DNA from: Serinicoccus hydrothermalis
GTDB taxonomy: Bacteria; Actinomycetota; Actinomycetes; Actinomycetales; Dermatophilaceae
Assembly (NCBI RefSeq): GCF_001685415.1
Contig: NZ_CP014989.1
Location: 2,914,001-2,978,000, forward strand
DNA: 64,000 bases
Direction of reading: 5' to 3'
Shown here: one piece after another, positions 35,427-44,708 of the stretch
How the letters are laid out: every line of letters starts with the position of its first letter
Numbering within the stretch: the first letter of the stretch is position 1
Notes under the pieces: model-generated
Told to the model about the DNA's origin: nothing
What the model saw: the letters and a program-made list of their open reading frames with translations, nothing else
The model's database searches: none
Position numbers and translations under genes: made by a program

Positions 35427-36890
35427 TCAGGTGCCGCAGTACGTCCGGTATAGACCGAAGTCGGCCGGCGCAGGCTCGGCATACCGCTCGAGGCCGGGGC
35501 GCTCCCGGTAGGGGTCGGTGACGGCGTGCAGGAGCCGGACCACCGGCCCGAGGTCGCCGTCGCTGCCGGCTGCGAGAGCTTCCTCGACCAGGTGGTTGCG
35601 GGGGATGTAGACGGGGTTGACCCGATCCATCAGCTCGGCGTGCGGACCGAGGGCGAGCCACCGCCCGACCCACGCGTCGAAACCCGCCAGATCGACGAAG
35701 AGGCTGCGGGCCGGCTCGGCGTCGCCGCGGACCGCGTCACCGAGGCGGCGGTAGAAGGAGGTGTGGTCGACGTGGTTGTCCTGCAGCAGGCTCAGCAGCT
35801 CGGCGACCAGAGGCTCGACGACCTCGGCGCTCACCGTGTCCGCCAGGCCGAGCTTGGCCCTCATGCCGCTCGACCAGGCCGACGCGAACTGCGCGGAGAA
35901 CGTGCCGAGGGAGCCCATCGCCAGCTCGACCGCCTGCTCCTCCTCGGTGTGCAAGAGGGGGAGCAGCGCCTCGGCGAGGCGGGCGAGGTTCCACTGGGCG
36001 ACGTCGGGCTGGTTGCCGTAGGCATACCGTCCGCCGGTGTCGATCGAGCTGTAGACCGTCGCCGGGTCGACAGCCTCCATGAACGCGCACGGTCCGTAGT
36101 CGATGGTCTCGCCACAGATCGTCATGTTGTCCGTGTTCATCACCCCGTGGACGAACCCGACCAGCATCCACCGCGCGACGAGCTGCGCCTGGCCGGCGAC
36201 GACCGCCTCGAACAGCGCGAGGTAGCGGTTCTCGGCCGCGGCGGCGTCGGGGTGGTGACGGCTGATCGCGTGGTCGGCCAGGCGGCGCAGGAGATCGATG
36301 TCGCCGGTGGCGCGGGCGTACTGGAAGGTGCCGACGCGCAGATGGCTGGAAGCCACCCGCGTGAGCACCGCGCCGGGCAGCAGCGTCTCCCGCTGCACCG
36401 GGCGGCCGGTGCCCACCACGGCCAGCGACCGGGTGGTCGGGATGCCCAGGGCGTGCATCGCCTCGCTGATGACGTACTCGCGCAGCATCGGACCGACCGC
36501 TGCCAGTCCGTCACCGCCCCGGGCGAAGGGCGTGCGACCGGAGCCCTTGAGGGCGATGTCGACCTTCCGCCCCGCCGTGTCGTCGACCTCGCCGAGCAGG
36601 AGGGCGCGGCCGTCGCCCAGGCGGGGGGAGTAGCCGCCGAACTGGTGCCCGGCGTAGGCCTGCGCCACCGGGGTGGCGCCGTCGGGGACGAGGTGACCCG
36701 TCAGCAGGCGCAGACCCTCGGGACTGCGCAGCCAGGACGGCTCGAGGTCCAGCTCGGCAGCCAGCGACTCGTTGAGGAGCAGGAGCCGGGGGTCCGGGGT
36801 GTCGTCGGCCTGCCACGGCACGGCGAGCTCCCCCAGCTCTCGGGCGAACTGGTGGTCGAAGGACACGGTCTGCCGGGGCACGACACTCAT
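35427..36890 (-). CDS. selO: SelO-family protein adenylyltransferase (YdiU/UPF0061)
   Basis: A 487-residue pseudokinase-fold protein, near the normal family length. [21 protein letters not shown] near residue 78 (here crossing the GY/SP boundary), the Lys of [18 protein letters not shown] and [20 protein letters not shown] near residue 250 are the SelO hallmarks. The family transfers AMP from ATP to protein hydroxyls, linked to redox homeostasis. The start is ATG at 36890. The C-terminus ends in YRTYCGT; the Cys is near the position of the selenocysteine or Cys found in relatives. Confidence 0.94.
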   Translation of the reverse strand: MSVVPRQTVSFDHQFARELGELAVPWQADDTPDPRLLLLNESLAAELDLEPSWLRSPEGLRLLTGHLVPDGATPVAQAYAGHQFGGYSPRLGDGRALLLGEVDDTAGRKVDIALKGSGRTPFARGGDGLAAVGPMLREYVISEAMHALGIPTTRSLAVVGTGRPVQRETLLPGAVLTRVASSHLRVGTFQYARATGDIDLLRRLADHAISRHHPDAAAAENRYLALFEAVVAGQAQLVARWMLVGFVHGVMNTDNMTICGETIDYGPCAFMEAVDPATVYSSIDTGGRYAYGNQPDVAQWNLARLAEALLPLLHTEEEQAVELAMGSLGTFSAQFASAWSSGMRAKLGLADTVSAEVVEPLVAELLSLLQDNHVDHTSFYRRLGDAVRGDAEPARSLFVDLAGFDAWVGRWLALGPHAELMDRVNPVYIPRNHLVEEALAAGSDGDLGPVVRLLHAVTDPYRERPGLERYAEPAPADFGLYRTYCGT

Positions 36891-36915
36891 CCATCGAGCG
36901 TAGGCGAGAGACCGC

Positions 36916-38265
36916 TCAGGGGCGGAAGGCGGAGCTCGCGCCGTCCAGCGCACCCTCCGGGACGGGGAGCTCGCCGCGGGTGACCGCGGCCAGCAGCTGC
37001 TCGTGGTCGGCCTCGGTCTGGTCGGCATACAGCCGGGCGAACCTGCTCAGGGCGACGTCCACCTTGTCCGAGCCGCCGACATACCCCGCGATCATCGATG
37101 CTCCGCTGGTGCGGGCGTGGCCTTTGGCGAGCAGGTGACCGACGATGCCGGCGTAGTCGGCCAGGGCCGGCGCGTCGATCGCGTCCAGGGGGATGGTGCC
37201 CTTGCTTTTGCGGAATTGTCGGACGTAGTAGGTGTAGTCGTCGCCGACGGTCGCCCACCCCAGCAGCGGGTCGCTGACCGTCTGCAGCGCCTGCTGGTAC
37301 TCGACCACCCGCTGGCCCTGGTGCTCGTGCAGGGCGGAGTCGCCGTGCACGTGGCGGGCGATGACCGAGCGGCGGGCCTGCTTGAGCTGGAGGAACAGCA
37401 CGTCGTCGGGGGTGCTGCCCTCCAGCAGCGCGACGTAGGCGCGCAGCCCCACGCTGCCGACCCCGACCACCTTGTGGGCGATGTCGACCAGGGTGTAGCC
37501 GCCGACCACCCGGCGCCAGTGCGGGGCGAGGGGCAGGAGGTAGCCGTCGAGCGCCTCGGCCAGGGCGTCCCGCTCCTGGTCGCTGACCCGGGTGATCGTG
37601 GGCGGGTCCTCGACGATCACCCGGCGTCCGGCCTGCTCGGTCGTGAACTTCGGGAGCGCGCGATCACTCGTGCGCTTGCGGGCGCGCTTGGCCGACCGAT
37701 GGATCTCCTTGCGCAGGGTCTTCTCGGTCGCGGTCTCGTGCAGGCGGTTCACGTCGAGCCGGTTGTAGGAGCGCATGAGGAGCGGCTGCTCGGCCAGGAA
37801 CCTCAGCTCGCCGCGGTATGCCGCGACGCAGGCGCGCACGGCGGCCTCGCACTGCTGCTCGGACAGGCCGTTCGCGCGCCCGGCGACGTGGATGCTGGCG
37901 ACCAGGCGGCGCAGGTCCCACTCCCAGCACCCGGGGTGGGCCTCGTCGAAGTCGTTGAGGTCGATGACCAGCTCGCCCTCGGGGGAGGCGTAGAACCCGA
38001 AGTTGCCGAAGTGCGCGTCGCCGCTGATCACCGGCATGATCCCGGTCGCCGGCAGATGCGCGACGTCGTCGGCCATGACCACGGCGGTGCCCCGCAGGAA
38101 GCCGTAGGGGTTGGTGACCATCCGACCCACGCGCACCGGGACCAGCTCGCTGCGCCGCCCCTCGTGCGACTCCTGGATGAGCGCCACCGGGTCCGGCCGC
38201 CCCGCCCGGGGAGTCCAGTCACCCAGGCTTTTGCGCGGGACCTCCTTGCGCAGCGCCTTGCCCAT
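36916..38265 (-). CDS. DUF2252 family protein (kinase-like fold)
   Basis: A 449-residue DUF2252 protein. [16 protein letters not shown] near residue 80 and [20 protein letters not shown] near residue 98 resemble the catalytic loop and metal-binding segments of aminoglycoside-phosphotransferase-like kinases. [19 protein letters not shown] near residue 275 is also conserved in the family. The biochemical role is unknown. It stands 25 bp upstream of the SelO gene on the same strand and is probably cotranscribed. Confidence 0.92.
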   Translation of the reverse strand: MGKALRKEVPRKSLGDWTPRAGRPDPVALIQESHEGRRSELVPVRVGRMVTNPYGFLRGTAVVMADDVAHLPATGIMPVISGDAHFGNFGFYASPEGELVIDLNDFDEAHPGCWEWDLRRLVASIHVAGRANGLSEQQCEAAVRACVAAYRGELRFLAEQPLLMRSYNRLDVNRLHETATEKTLRKEIHRSAKRARKRTSDRALPKFTTEQAGRRVIVEDPPTITRVSDQERDALAEALDGYLLPLAPHWRRVVGGYTLVDIAHKVVGVGSVGLRAYVALLEGSTPDDVLFLQLKQARRSVIARHVHGDSALHEHQGQRVVEYQQALQTVSDPLLGWATVGDDYTYYVRQFRKSKGTIPLDAIDAPALADYAGIVGHLLAKGHARTSGASMIAGYVGGSDKVDVALSRFARLYADQTEADHEQLLAAVTRGELPVPEGALDGASSAFRP

Positions 38266-38490
38266 GGCGTAGCGCTCCGCGCGCGAGGTGGGCCGCTTGC
38301 GGATGGAGGCGTATGTCGGGTGGCACAGACGTCACCCTCGCGGGTCCGCGCCGTTGGTGCAACACCTGGCCGGGGCGGAGGGAGGTCGTGCGCTGAAACG
38401 GGGGGCAGCACTACGCTGACACTGTCGCGACCCCGGTGGGGAGCACCCCATACGGGCTGACACGTCGACCTTCACCGAAAGGACGACACC

Positions 38491-39288
38491 ATGTCGCGAG
38501 CGACGCCTCCCGCCCCACCCCTGCACCCCACCCTGCTGCGGCTGGACGACTTCGCAGCCCACCTGGCACACGACGACGACGTCCTGGCCGTCCTCGGCCT
38601 GGGGTCGGCGGGGCAGGAGACCCACCGCTTCGACGAGCACTCCGACATCGACGTCTTCGTCGTCGTCGACAGCGCCACGGCCAAGCAGCGCTACCTGCAG
38701 GACCCGGGCTGGCTCGCCGGCTTCGGCGGCCACGTCGCGTTCAGCTTCGTCAACGACCCGAACGGCCGCAAGGCGCTGTTCGAGGACGGGCTCTTCGTCG
38801 AGTACGCCGTCTTCACCCCCGACGAGCTCGCCGCCCTGGCCGTCGTCGGCGCCCGGGTGGTCTGGTCCCGCGACGGCCGCGACCTCCTGACGAGCGAGCC
38901 GCCGCCGAGCCCGACCGCCCTCGACACCGTCGACTTCCACGTCAACGAGGCGCTCACCAACCTCTACGTCGGGCTCCACCGCGAGCTGCGAGGCGAGCGC
39001 CTGACCGCGATGCGCTTCATCCAGGTGTATGCCGTGGACCGCGTCCTCGCGCTCGTGCGCCTCGACCCCGCCTCGCGGCTCGACCACCCCGACCGCTTCG
39101 AGTCGACCCGCCGGATCGAGCAGGCCGACCTGCGCACCGACCTCCCGCTGGCCCGGATGGTCCCGGGCTACGAGCACAACGCGGACGCCGCCCGGGCCGT
39201 CCTGGGCTGGCTGACCACCCATCACGCCACAGACCCCAGCATCACCCGGGCGATCCGACAGCTGCTGGACCAGCACGACCAGGCCTGA
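38491..39288 (+). CDS. Nucleotidyltransferase-fold protein
   Basis: A 265-residue protein. LGLGSAGQETHRFDEHSDID then VFVVV (residues 36-60) is the GSx(n)DxD nucleotidyltransferase motif, here with SDIDVF supplying two acidic residues. The third acidic residue probably lies near DGLFVEYAVF. It resembles aminoglycoside adenylyltransferase-like and MNT-type proteins, but the substrate is unknown. It has a good ribosome site (GAAAGGACG) and stands alone, 225 bp from the divergent DUF2252 gene. Confidence 0.85.
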   Translation: MSRATPPAPPLHPTLLRLDDFAAHLAHDDDVLAVLGLGSAGQETHRFDEHSDIDVFVVVDSATAKQRYLQDPGWLAGFGGHVAFSFVNDPNGRKALFEDGLFVEYAVFTPDELAALAVVGARVVWSRDGRDLLTSEPPPSPTALDTVDFHVNEALTNLYVGLHRELRGERLTAMRFIQVYAVDRVLALVRLDPASRLDHPDRFESTRRIEQADLRTDLPLARMVPGYEHNADAARAVLGWLTTHHATDPSITRAIRQLLDQHDQA

Positions 39289-39332
39289 CCACCTGCTTGT
39301 CGGGAGGATCGCGGCAGGAGCACACTCCGGAG

Positions 39333-40721
39333 ATGAGCTCCTACTCCCGGGCGCTGGAGGTCGCGCACGAGCACGCCCTCCACTGGCTGGGCTCGCTGGG
39401 GGACCGGCCGGTGCCCCCGCAGGCGTCCATCGAGGAGCTCATCACCGCGCTCGGGCCCGACCTGCCGCAGCGAGGCTGCCCGCCGGAGGAGGCCGTCGCG
39501 CTCCTCGCGGAGGCCAGCGACGCCGGGCTGACCGCCACGGCCTCGGGCCGCTTCTTCGGGTTCGTCGTCGGCGGCACGCACCCGGCCGCGATGGCGGCGG
39601 ACTGGTTGGTCAGCGCCTGGGACCAGAACACCGGGCTGCGCACGGTCACGCCGGCCCACAGCGCGGTCGAGGACATCGCCAGTGCCTGGCTGCTCGACCT
39701 GCTGGGCCTCCCCACGGAGAGCGCCGTCGGCTTCACGACCGGCGCCACCATGGCCAACTTCACCGGGCTCGCCGCCGGGCGCGAGGCGGTGCTCCGCCGG
39801 GCGGGGTGGGACGTCGCGCGCCACGGGCTGGCCGGCGGCCCGCCCGTCCGGGTGCTCGTCGGCGCCGAGCGGCACGACACCGTCGACGTCGCGCTGCGTT
39901 ACCTCGGCCTCGGTGCCCCCGAGACGGTGGCCGTCGACGACCAGGGACGGGTGCGGCCCGACGCGCTCGAGCAGGCCCTGGCCGAGGGAGGGCACGGACC
40001 GGTCCTGGTGTCCCTGCAGGCCGGCAACATCCACTCCGGCGCGAGTGACCCTTTCGAGGAGACGGTCGCCGCCGCGCACCGGCACGGCGCCTGGGTGCAC
40101 GTCGACGGCGCCTTCGGGCTCTGGGCCGCCGCGTCACCGGCATACCGGCATCTCGTGCGCGGACACGAGAGCGCCGACTCGTGGGCGACCGACGCCCACA
40201 AGACCCTCAACGTGCCTTACGACAGCGGCCTGTGCATCGTGCGCGACCCCGCGGCGCTCCAGGCGGCCATGGGGGTCCAGGGTGCCTACCTGCTGCGCGA
40301 CGAGGTGTGTCAGCCGCTGGACAAGGTGCCCGAGCTGTCCCGGCGTGGCCGCGCGGTCCCGGTGTGGGCGGTGCTCCGGTGCCTCGGTCGCGACGGGGTC
40401 GCCGAGCTGGTCGAGCGGCTGTGCCACCACGCCTCCACCTTCGCCGAGGCCCTCCGCGCCATACCCGGCGTCACCGTGCTCAACGACGTGGTGTTCACCC
40501 AGGTCTGCGCGACGTTCGGCTCGGACGAGCGCACCGACGAGGTGGTCCGGCGGCTCCTCGCGGACGGCACCACCTGGATGACCGGCTCCACGTGGCACGG
40601 GCAACGGGTGCTGCGGATCTCGGTCAGCAACTGGTCGACCACGGAGGACGACGTCGAGCTGAGCGTCGACGCGGTACGCCGGGTCGCCCGCGAGGTCGGG
40701 GGCGCAGGCGCTCGCGCCTGA
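39333..40721 (+). CDS. PLP-dependent decarboxylase (group II, AADC/GAD-like)
   Basis: A 462-residue pyridoxal-phosphate enzyme of the aromatic-amino-acid/glutamate decarboxylase superfamily. GRFFGFVVGGTHPAAMAADW near residue 71, FTTGATMANFTGLAAGREAV near residue 134, WVHVDGAFGLWA near residue 255 and the Schiff-base Lys290 in ATDAHKTLNVPYD are intact. The start is ATG 39333; the open frame upstream overlaps the previous gene and is not coding. Substrate is not predictable; members decarboxylate amino acids or cleave other amines. Confidence 0.92.
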   Translation: MSSYSRALEVAHEHALHWLGSLGDRPVPPQASIEELITALGPDLPQRGCPPEEAVALLAEASDAGLTATASGRFFGFVVGGTHPAAMAADWLVSAWDQNTGLRTVTPAHSAVEDIASAWLLDLLGLPTESAVGFTTGATMANFTGLAAGREAVLRRAGWDVARHGLAGGPPVRVLVGAERHDTVDVALRYLGLGAPETVAVDDQGRVRPDALEQALAEGGHGPVLVSLQAGNIHSGASDPFEETVAAAHRHGAWVHVDGAFGLWAAASPAYRHLVRGHESADSWATDAHKTLNVPYDSGLCIVRDPAALQAAMGVQGAYLLRDEVCQPLDKVPELSRRGRAVPVWAVLRCLGRDGVAELVERLCHHASTFAEALRAIPGVTVLNDVVFTQVCATFGSDERTDEVVRRLLADGTTWMTGSTWHGQRVLRISVSNWSTTEDDVELSVDAVRRVAREVGGAGARA

Positions 40722-40734
40722 CTACCGCGCCTGA

Positions 40735-41130
40735 CTACCGCGCCTCGCCCGCCGGTTCGCCGGCCTCGCCGTCGGCCGGCCCGAAGGCCGCGGCGAGCAC
40801 CTGCCAGCGGCCGTCTGCCCACACCCACAGCCGGGTGTAGCGGAACCGCACGGCTGCCGGCACGCCGTCCTGCACCGCCTCGATGTCGGCGACGGTGCGG
40901 GTCACCCCGGTCGGTCCGTCCTGCTGAACGTCGACCGAGCGCTCGACGAGGGACACGATGCGCAGGGCCCCCGACCGGTGGGTCTCGAGGTCAGCTTCCT
41001 TGGTGAAGGTCGACCCGTCCGGGCCCATCGCGACGACGTCGGTATGCCGCAGCTGGTCCAGGGCCTCGACGTCACCGGCGCTCTGGGCGGCCTGGAGACA
41101 GCGCTCCGCCTCGAGGAGGTCCTCCATCAC
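40735..41130 (-). CDS. SnoaL/DUF4440-like NTF2-fold protein
   Basis: A 131-residue protein with the NTF2-like alpha+beta pattern: an N-terminal helix (MEDLLEAERCLQAAQSAGD), ALDQLRHTDVVAMGPDGS, and the C-terminal strand YTRLWVWADGRWQVLAAAFG typical of DUF4440. It is convergent with the decarboxylase gene, only 13 bp away, across a short duplicated sequence (GCGCCTGACTACC). Such proteins may be small enzymes or binding proteins; no catalytic set can be assigned. Confidence 0.85.
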   Translation of the reverse strand: MMEDLLEAERCLQAAQSAGDVEALDQLRHTDVVAMGPDGSTFTKEADLETHRSGALRIVSLVERSVDVQQDGPTGVTRTVADIEAVQDGVPAAVRFRYTRLWVWADGRWQVLAAAFGPADGEAGEPAGEAR

Positions 41131-41189
41131 GGCTATCCTGCCACAGCCGCGTCCCGGGAGGTGTCACTTCCGATTGCCGCTCCGGAGAA

Positions 41190-41216
41190 GTGCTGTTGAC
41201 ATTCTGCTGACAGCAC
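41190..41216. promoter_or_regulatory. Inverted repeat and -35-like element before sugar ABC operon
   Basis: GTGCTGT (41190-41196) and ACAGCAC (41210-41216) form a perfect 7-bp inverted repeat with a 13-bp spacer containing TTGACA (41196-41201). This looks like an operator overlapping a promoter of the binding-protein gene, whose ATG is 18 bp further. No clear -10 was found. Confidence 0.45.
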
Positions 41217-41234
41217 CCGACCGAGAGGACACCG

Positions 41235-42611
41235 ATGATGAGGACGTCAGGGGCAGCAGCAGTCGTGGCCACCCTCGCGCTGGGGGCGTGCGCCACCGGG
41301 CAGACGCAGGCGCCGGAGGGGGGTACCGACTTCGCCGAGGAGACGGCCTCCGGTGTCCTGAGCATCATGGGCTTCGGCCTCGACGACGAGATCGGCCAGG
41401 TGCGCTACGACCTGGCGGAGGAGGCCGTCCCCGAGGTCGACGTGCAGCTCACCGAGGGCGGTCTGGACATGCAGCAGTTCCTGTCCTCGGTGGCTGCGGG
41501 CGAGGAGCCGGGGCTCATCAGGGTCGACCGCACCCAGGTCGGCACGCTGGCCTCCCGCGGCGCCATCATGCCGCTCACGGACTGCGTCGAGACCGAGGAG
41601 GTCGACACGTCGGTGTTCGTCGAGAGCGCCCTGTCCCAGGTCACCTTCGACGGCGAGGTCTACGGCATACCGGAGTTCAACACGGTGCAGCTCACGATGG
41701 CCAACCAGGAGCTCCTGGACGAGGCGGGGCTGAGCGTCGAGGACGTCAACGGCTCGGACCGCGAGGCGGTCGCGGAGGCGAACGAACAGCTGCATGAGAG
41801 CGAGGGCGGCAGCATCGAGGTCATCGGCTACGACAGCAAGCTGCCGGAGTTCCTGCCGCTGTGGGCGAAGGCCGGTGGGGCCGACCTGCTGTCCGAGGAC
41901 GGCCGCACCGCCCAGCTCGACGACCCGGCGGTGCTGGAGGCGCTGGAGTGGGCGGTCGGCATCTACGACGCCCAGGGCGGCTTCGGCGAGGTCAAGGCGT
42001 TCCGCGACTCCGCCGACTTCTTCGGCTCGGGCAACCAGTTCGCCTCCGGCACCCTCGGGGCGATGCCGATGGAGCAGTGGTACGTCAACGTGCTCAACGA
42101 GGTCTCGCCCGACGCACCCATGGCCTTCGACACCGTCCGGGACGGAGACGGCGAGCCGCTGGCATACGCCTCCGGGTCGGCCTGGGCCATCCCCAGCGGC
42201 AGCGACAACCCGGTGGGAGCCTGCCGGTTCGCCGCCGAGATGGTCCGGACGGAGTCGTGGATGGCGGCCGCGCAGGAGCGGGTCCGGCTGCGCGAGGAGG
42301 ACGGTCTGCAGTTCACCGGCCTGCTCACCGGCAACGCCGAGGCGGACGAGCGGATCCGTAAGGAGCTGGTGACCCCGTCCGGTGAGGGCCCCTGGGATGC
42401 CGCGGTGGAGGCGCTCTACGAGGCCAACGAGCACACCTTCGCGCTGCCGGCCAACCCCGCCGACGCCGAGTTCAAGCAGGCGTGGATGGACGCGGTCAAC
42501 CGGGTGCTCAACGGCCAGCAGGAGCCGGCCGAGGCGCTCGAGCAGGCACAGGAGGAGGCGCAGGAGGCACTGGACGAGGCCTGGTCGACCTGGGACGAGC
42601 AGGAGGGCTGA
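41235..42611 (+). CDS. ABC transporter sugar-binding lipoprotein (family 1)
   Basis: A 458-residue extracellular solute-binding protein. The lipoprotein signal ends LGAC with Cys19. The mature part has the family 1 pattern: YGIPEFNTVQLTMANQELLD near residue 145, GTLGAMPMEQWYVN near residue 275 and AWAIPSGSDNP near residue 318. An acidic, Gln/Ala/Glu-rich helical tail ends the protein (EPAEALEQAQEEAQEALDEA). The two permease genes follow directly, giving a carbohydrate importer of the CUT1 class. The sugar is not predictable. Confidence 0.93.
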   Translation: MMRTSGAAAVVATLALGACATGQTQAPEGGTDFAEETASGVLSIMGFGLDDEIGQVRYDLAEEAVPEVDVQLTEGGLDMQQFLSSVAAGEEPGLIRVDRTQVGTLASRGAIMPLTDCVETEEVDTSVFVESALSQVTFDGEVYGIPEFNTVQLTMANQELLDEAGLSVEDVNGSDREAVAEANEQLHESEGGSIEVIGYDSKLPEFLPLWAKAGGADLLSEDGRTAQLDDPAVLEALEWAVGIYDAQGGFGEVKAFRDSADFFGSGNQFASGTLGAMPMEQWYVNVLNEVSPDAPMAFDTVRDGDGEPLAYASGSAWAIPSGSDNPVGACRFAAEMVRTESWMAAAQERVRLREEDGLQFTGLLTGNAEADERIRKELVTPSGEGPWDAAVEALYEANEHTFALPANPADAEFKQAWMDAVNRVLNGQQEPAEALEQAQEEAQEALDEAWSTWDEQEG

Positions 42612-43598
42612 GTGGCGAGCCAGACCCAGGACCCGGCGCTGACCCGGCTGGCCGACCCCACGGTCGCGGACACCGACCGGAGCCGGCGACGACGGCAGCA
42701 GCACTACCGGTGGCGTGAGCTCCGCCCCGCGCTGCTGTTCCTCAGCCCCTGGCTGGTCGGGTTCACCGTCTTCACGGCGTGGCCCGTGCTCTACTCGGGG
42801 TACCTGTCGCTGACCGACTACGACGTCCTCACCGACGCGCAGTGGATCGGGCTGGACAACTACGAGCGCATGCTCGAGGACCCCAAGGTCCGGCTGTCGC
42901 TGTGGAACACCGTCGTCTACACGGTGATCCAGGTCCCGGCCTACGTCGCGGTCTCGCTCGGGCTGGCCCTGCTGCTCAACCGGGCCAAGCGCGCCTCCGG
43001 CTTCTTCCGCACCGTCTTCTTCCTGCCCAACATGACTCCTCCCGTCGCGACCGGGGTCCTGCTGCTGCTGCTCTTCAACGGGCAGAACGGCCTGGTCAAC
43101 ACGGTCCTGGGCTGGGTCGGCATCGAGGGGCCGAACTGGACCACGGACCCCGACTGGATCAAGCCCGGTCTGGTCATGATGAGCCTGCTCAGCGTCGGCG
43201 GCTCGGTCATCATCCTGCTCGCGGCGCTGCGCAACGTGCCGCAGGAGCTGCACGACGCGGCGCGGGTGGACGGTGCGGGCTCGTGGCGACGCACCTGGCA
43301 CGTCACCGTCCCGATGATCTCGGGTGCGCTCTTCTTCGTGTTCATCGTCAACACCATCGCGGCCCTGCAGTCCTTCACCGAGGCCTACACGGCGTTCTTC
43401 GGCGTCGGCAACACCACCTACTCCAACGACGCCGCGCTGTTCTACGTCATCCACCTGTTCCGGCAGGCCTTCGAGTCGCTCAACATGGGGTATGCCTCGG
43501 CCATGGCCTGGGTGCTCTTCGTCGTCATCATGGTCATCACCGCGATCCAGGTCACCGTCTCCCGACGGTTCGTCTTCTACGAGGGTGACCAGCGGTGA
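42612..43598 (+). CDS. Carbohydrate ABC transporter permease (MalF-like)
   Basis: A 328-residue CUT1 permease with a charged N-terminus of about 40 residues and six membrane helices. The EAA-type loop is ELHDAARVDGAGSWRRTWHV near residue 215, followed by VPMISGALFFVFIVN. The GTG start comes directly after the binding-protein stop with GGAGG-like sequence inside its end. It overlaps the second permease by four bases. No ATPase gene lies in this operon, so a shared MsiK-type ATPase elsewhere is likely. Confidence 0.94.
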   Translation: MASQTQDPALTRLADPTVADTDRSRRRRQQHYRWRELRPALLFLSPWLVGFTVFTAWPVLYSGYLSLTDYDVLTDAQWIGLDNYERMLEDPKVRLSLWNTVVYTVIQVPAYVAVSLGLALLLNRAKRASGFFRTVFFLPNMTPPVATGVLLLLLFNGQNGLVNTVLGWVGIEGPNWTTDPDWIKPGLVMMSLLSVGGSVIILLAALRNVPQELHDAARVDGAGSWRRTWHVTVPMISGALFFVFIVNTIAALQSFTEAYTAFFGVGNTTYSNDAALFYVIHLFRQAFESLNMGYASAMAWVLFVVIMVITAIQVTVSRRFVFYEGDQR

Positions 43599-44500
43599 GC
43601 GCCGTCGCCGAGCGGCAGGGGACCGAGCAGCAGGGCACCGAGAAGCAGGCCGCCGAGCGGCGGCGTCGCCGGCTGCCAGGGGTGGGCACCGTCGTGGTCA
43701 CGACGGTGCTCCTCGCCCTGAGCGTGCTCTTCCTCTACCCCTTCGTCTGGCTGGTCAGCGCCTCGTTCAAGCCGCGCGGCGAGGTCTTCGACAACAGGCT
43801 GATCCCGCGGACCCCGACCTTCGAGAACTACATCAACGTCTGGCAGGAAGCGCCCATGCTCCTCTGGCTGGGCAACACGGTGCTCGTCACCGTGCTGGCG
43901 GCCGTGGCGGTCACCATCAGCAGCTCGATGGTCGCGTGGGGCTTCGCCTACTACCGCTTCCCGGGCCGCAACGCCCTCTTCGCCCTCGTCCTGGGGTCGA
44001 TGATGCTCCCCGGGGCGGTGACGATGATCCCGGTCTTCCTCATCTGGAACTCCCTCGGGCAGGTCGACACCCTGACGCCGTTGTGGGCCGGCAATCTCTT
44101 CGGCAGCGCGTTCTACATCTTCCTGCTGCGGCAGTTCTTCCTCGGCCTGCCGCGCGAGCTCTTCGACGCGGCCAAGGTCGACGGCGCGGGGCACTGGACG
44201 ATGTTCACCCGGATCGCGCTGCCCCTGTGCAAGCCGGCCCTCATCGTGACCCTGCTCTTCGAGTTCCAGGCGACCTGGACCGACCTCATGCGTCCCCTGA
44301 TCTACCTGCGCGACTCCGCCAACTTCACCGTCCCCCGCGGCCTGAAGGCGCTGCTGGACCGCTACGGCTTCGGCGGGGAGTGGCACTGGGAGATCATCGT
44401 GACCGCCAGCGTCATCACGACGCTGCCGATGATCATCCTGTTCTTCGTCGGCCAGCGGCACTTCGTCGAGGGCATCGCCACCACCGGCTCCAAGGGCTGA
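43595..44500 (+). CDS. Carbohydrate ABC transporter permease (MalG-like)
   Basis: A 301-residue CUT1 permease with a Gln/Glu-rich N-terminus and six membrane helices. The EAA loop is ELFDAAKVDGAGHWTMFTRI near residue 189. MLPGAVTMIPVFLIWNSLG near residue 137 and the C-terminal RHFVEGIATTGSKG are typical. The GTG start overlaps the preceding stop (GTGA). It completes the membrane part of the sugar importer; the ATP-binding subunit is missing from the window. Confidence 0.94.
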   Translation: MSAVAERQGTEQQGTEKQAAERRRRRLPGVGTVVVTTVLLALSVLFLYPFVWLVSASFKPRGEVFDNRLIPRTPTFENYINVWQEAPMLLWLGNTVLVTVLAAVAVTISSSMVAWGFAYYRFPGRNALFALVLGSMMLPGAVTMIPVFLIWNSLGQVDTLTPLWAGNLFGSAFYIFLLRQFFLGLPRELFDAAKVDGAGHWTMFTRIALPLCKPALIVTLLFEFQATWTDLMRPLIYLRDSANFTVPRGLKALLDRYGFGGEWHWEIIVTASVITTLPMIILFFVGQRHFVEGIATTGSKG

Positions 44501-44708
44501 GCGCCGCCTCCGCCGAGCGGTCGGCCAGAGCCGGCGTGTCCTCGGTGACGAGGAACCGTGGTGGCCGTTGGAGTTGCCGTCCCCCGGGGGCGCCCTAGGT
44601 TGGCAGCAGTGGCGCCTCTCGGCGTCCGAGCCGAGGTCAAGCAGAGCGCTTCGGCATCCCGATGCCGTCTGCGCCCGAGCCGGGCGGCTCCCCTCGAAGG
44701 AGACGCCC

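Noticed and set aside
35526-38460. Two 485-codon plus-strand frames opposite SelO and DUF2252
   Set aside because: They mirror the codon third-position bias of the true minus-strand genes and show no family features.
38436-39332. Upstream extension of the PLP decarboxylase frame over the nucleotidyltransferase gene
   Set aside because: The extension is Arg/Pro-rich and out of frame with the nucleotidyltransferase, which has an intact GSx(n)DxD motif; the decarboxylase homology begins at 39333.
41247-43454. A 735-codon minus-strand frame opposite the sugar ABC genes
   Set aside because: Composition is typical of antisense high-GC reading, and the plus-strand transporter genes are unambiguous.
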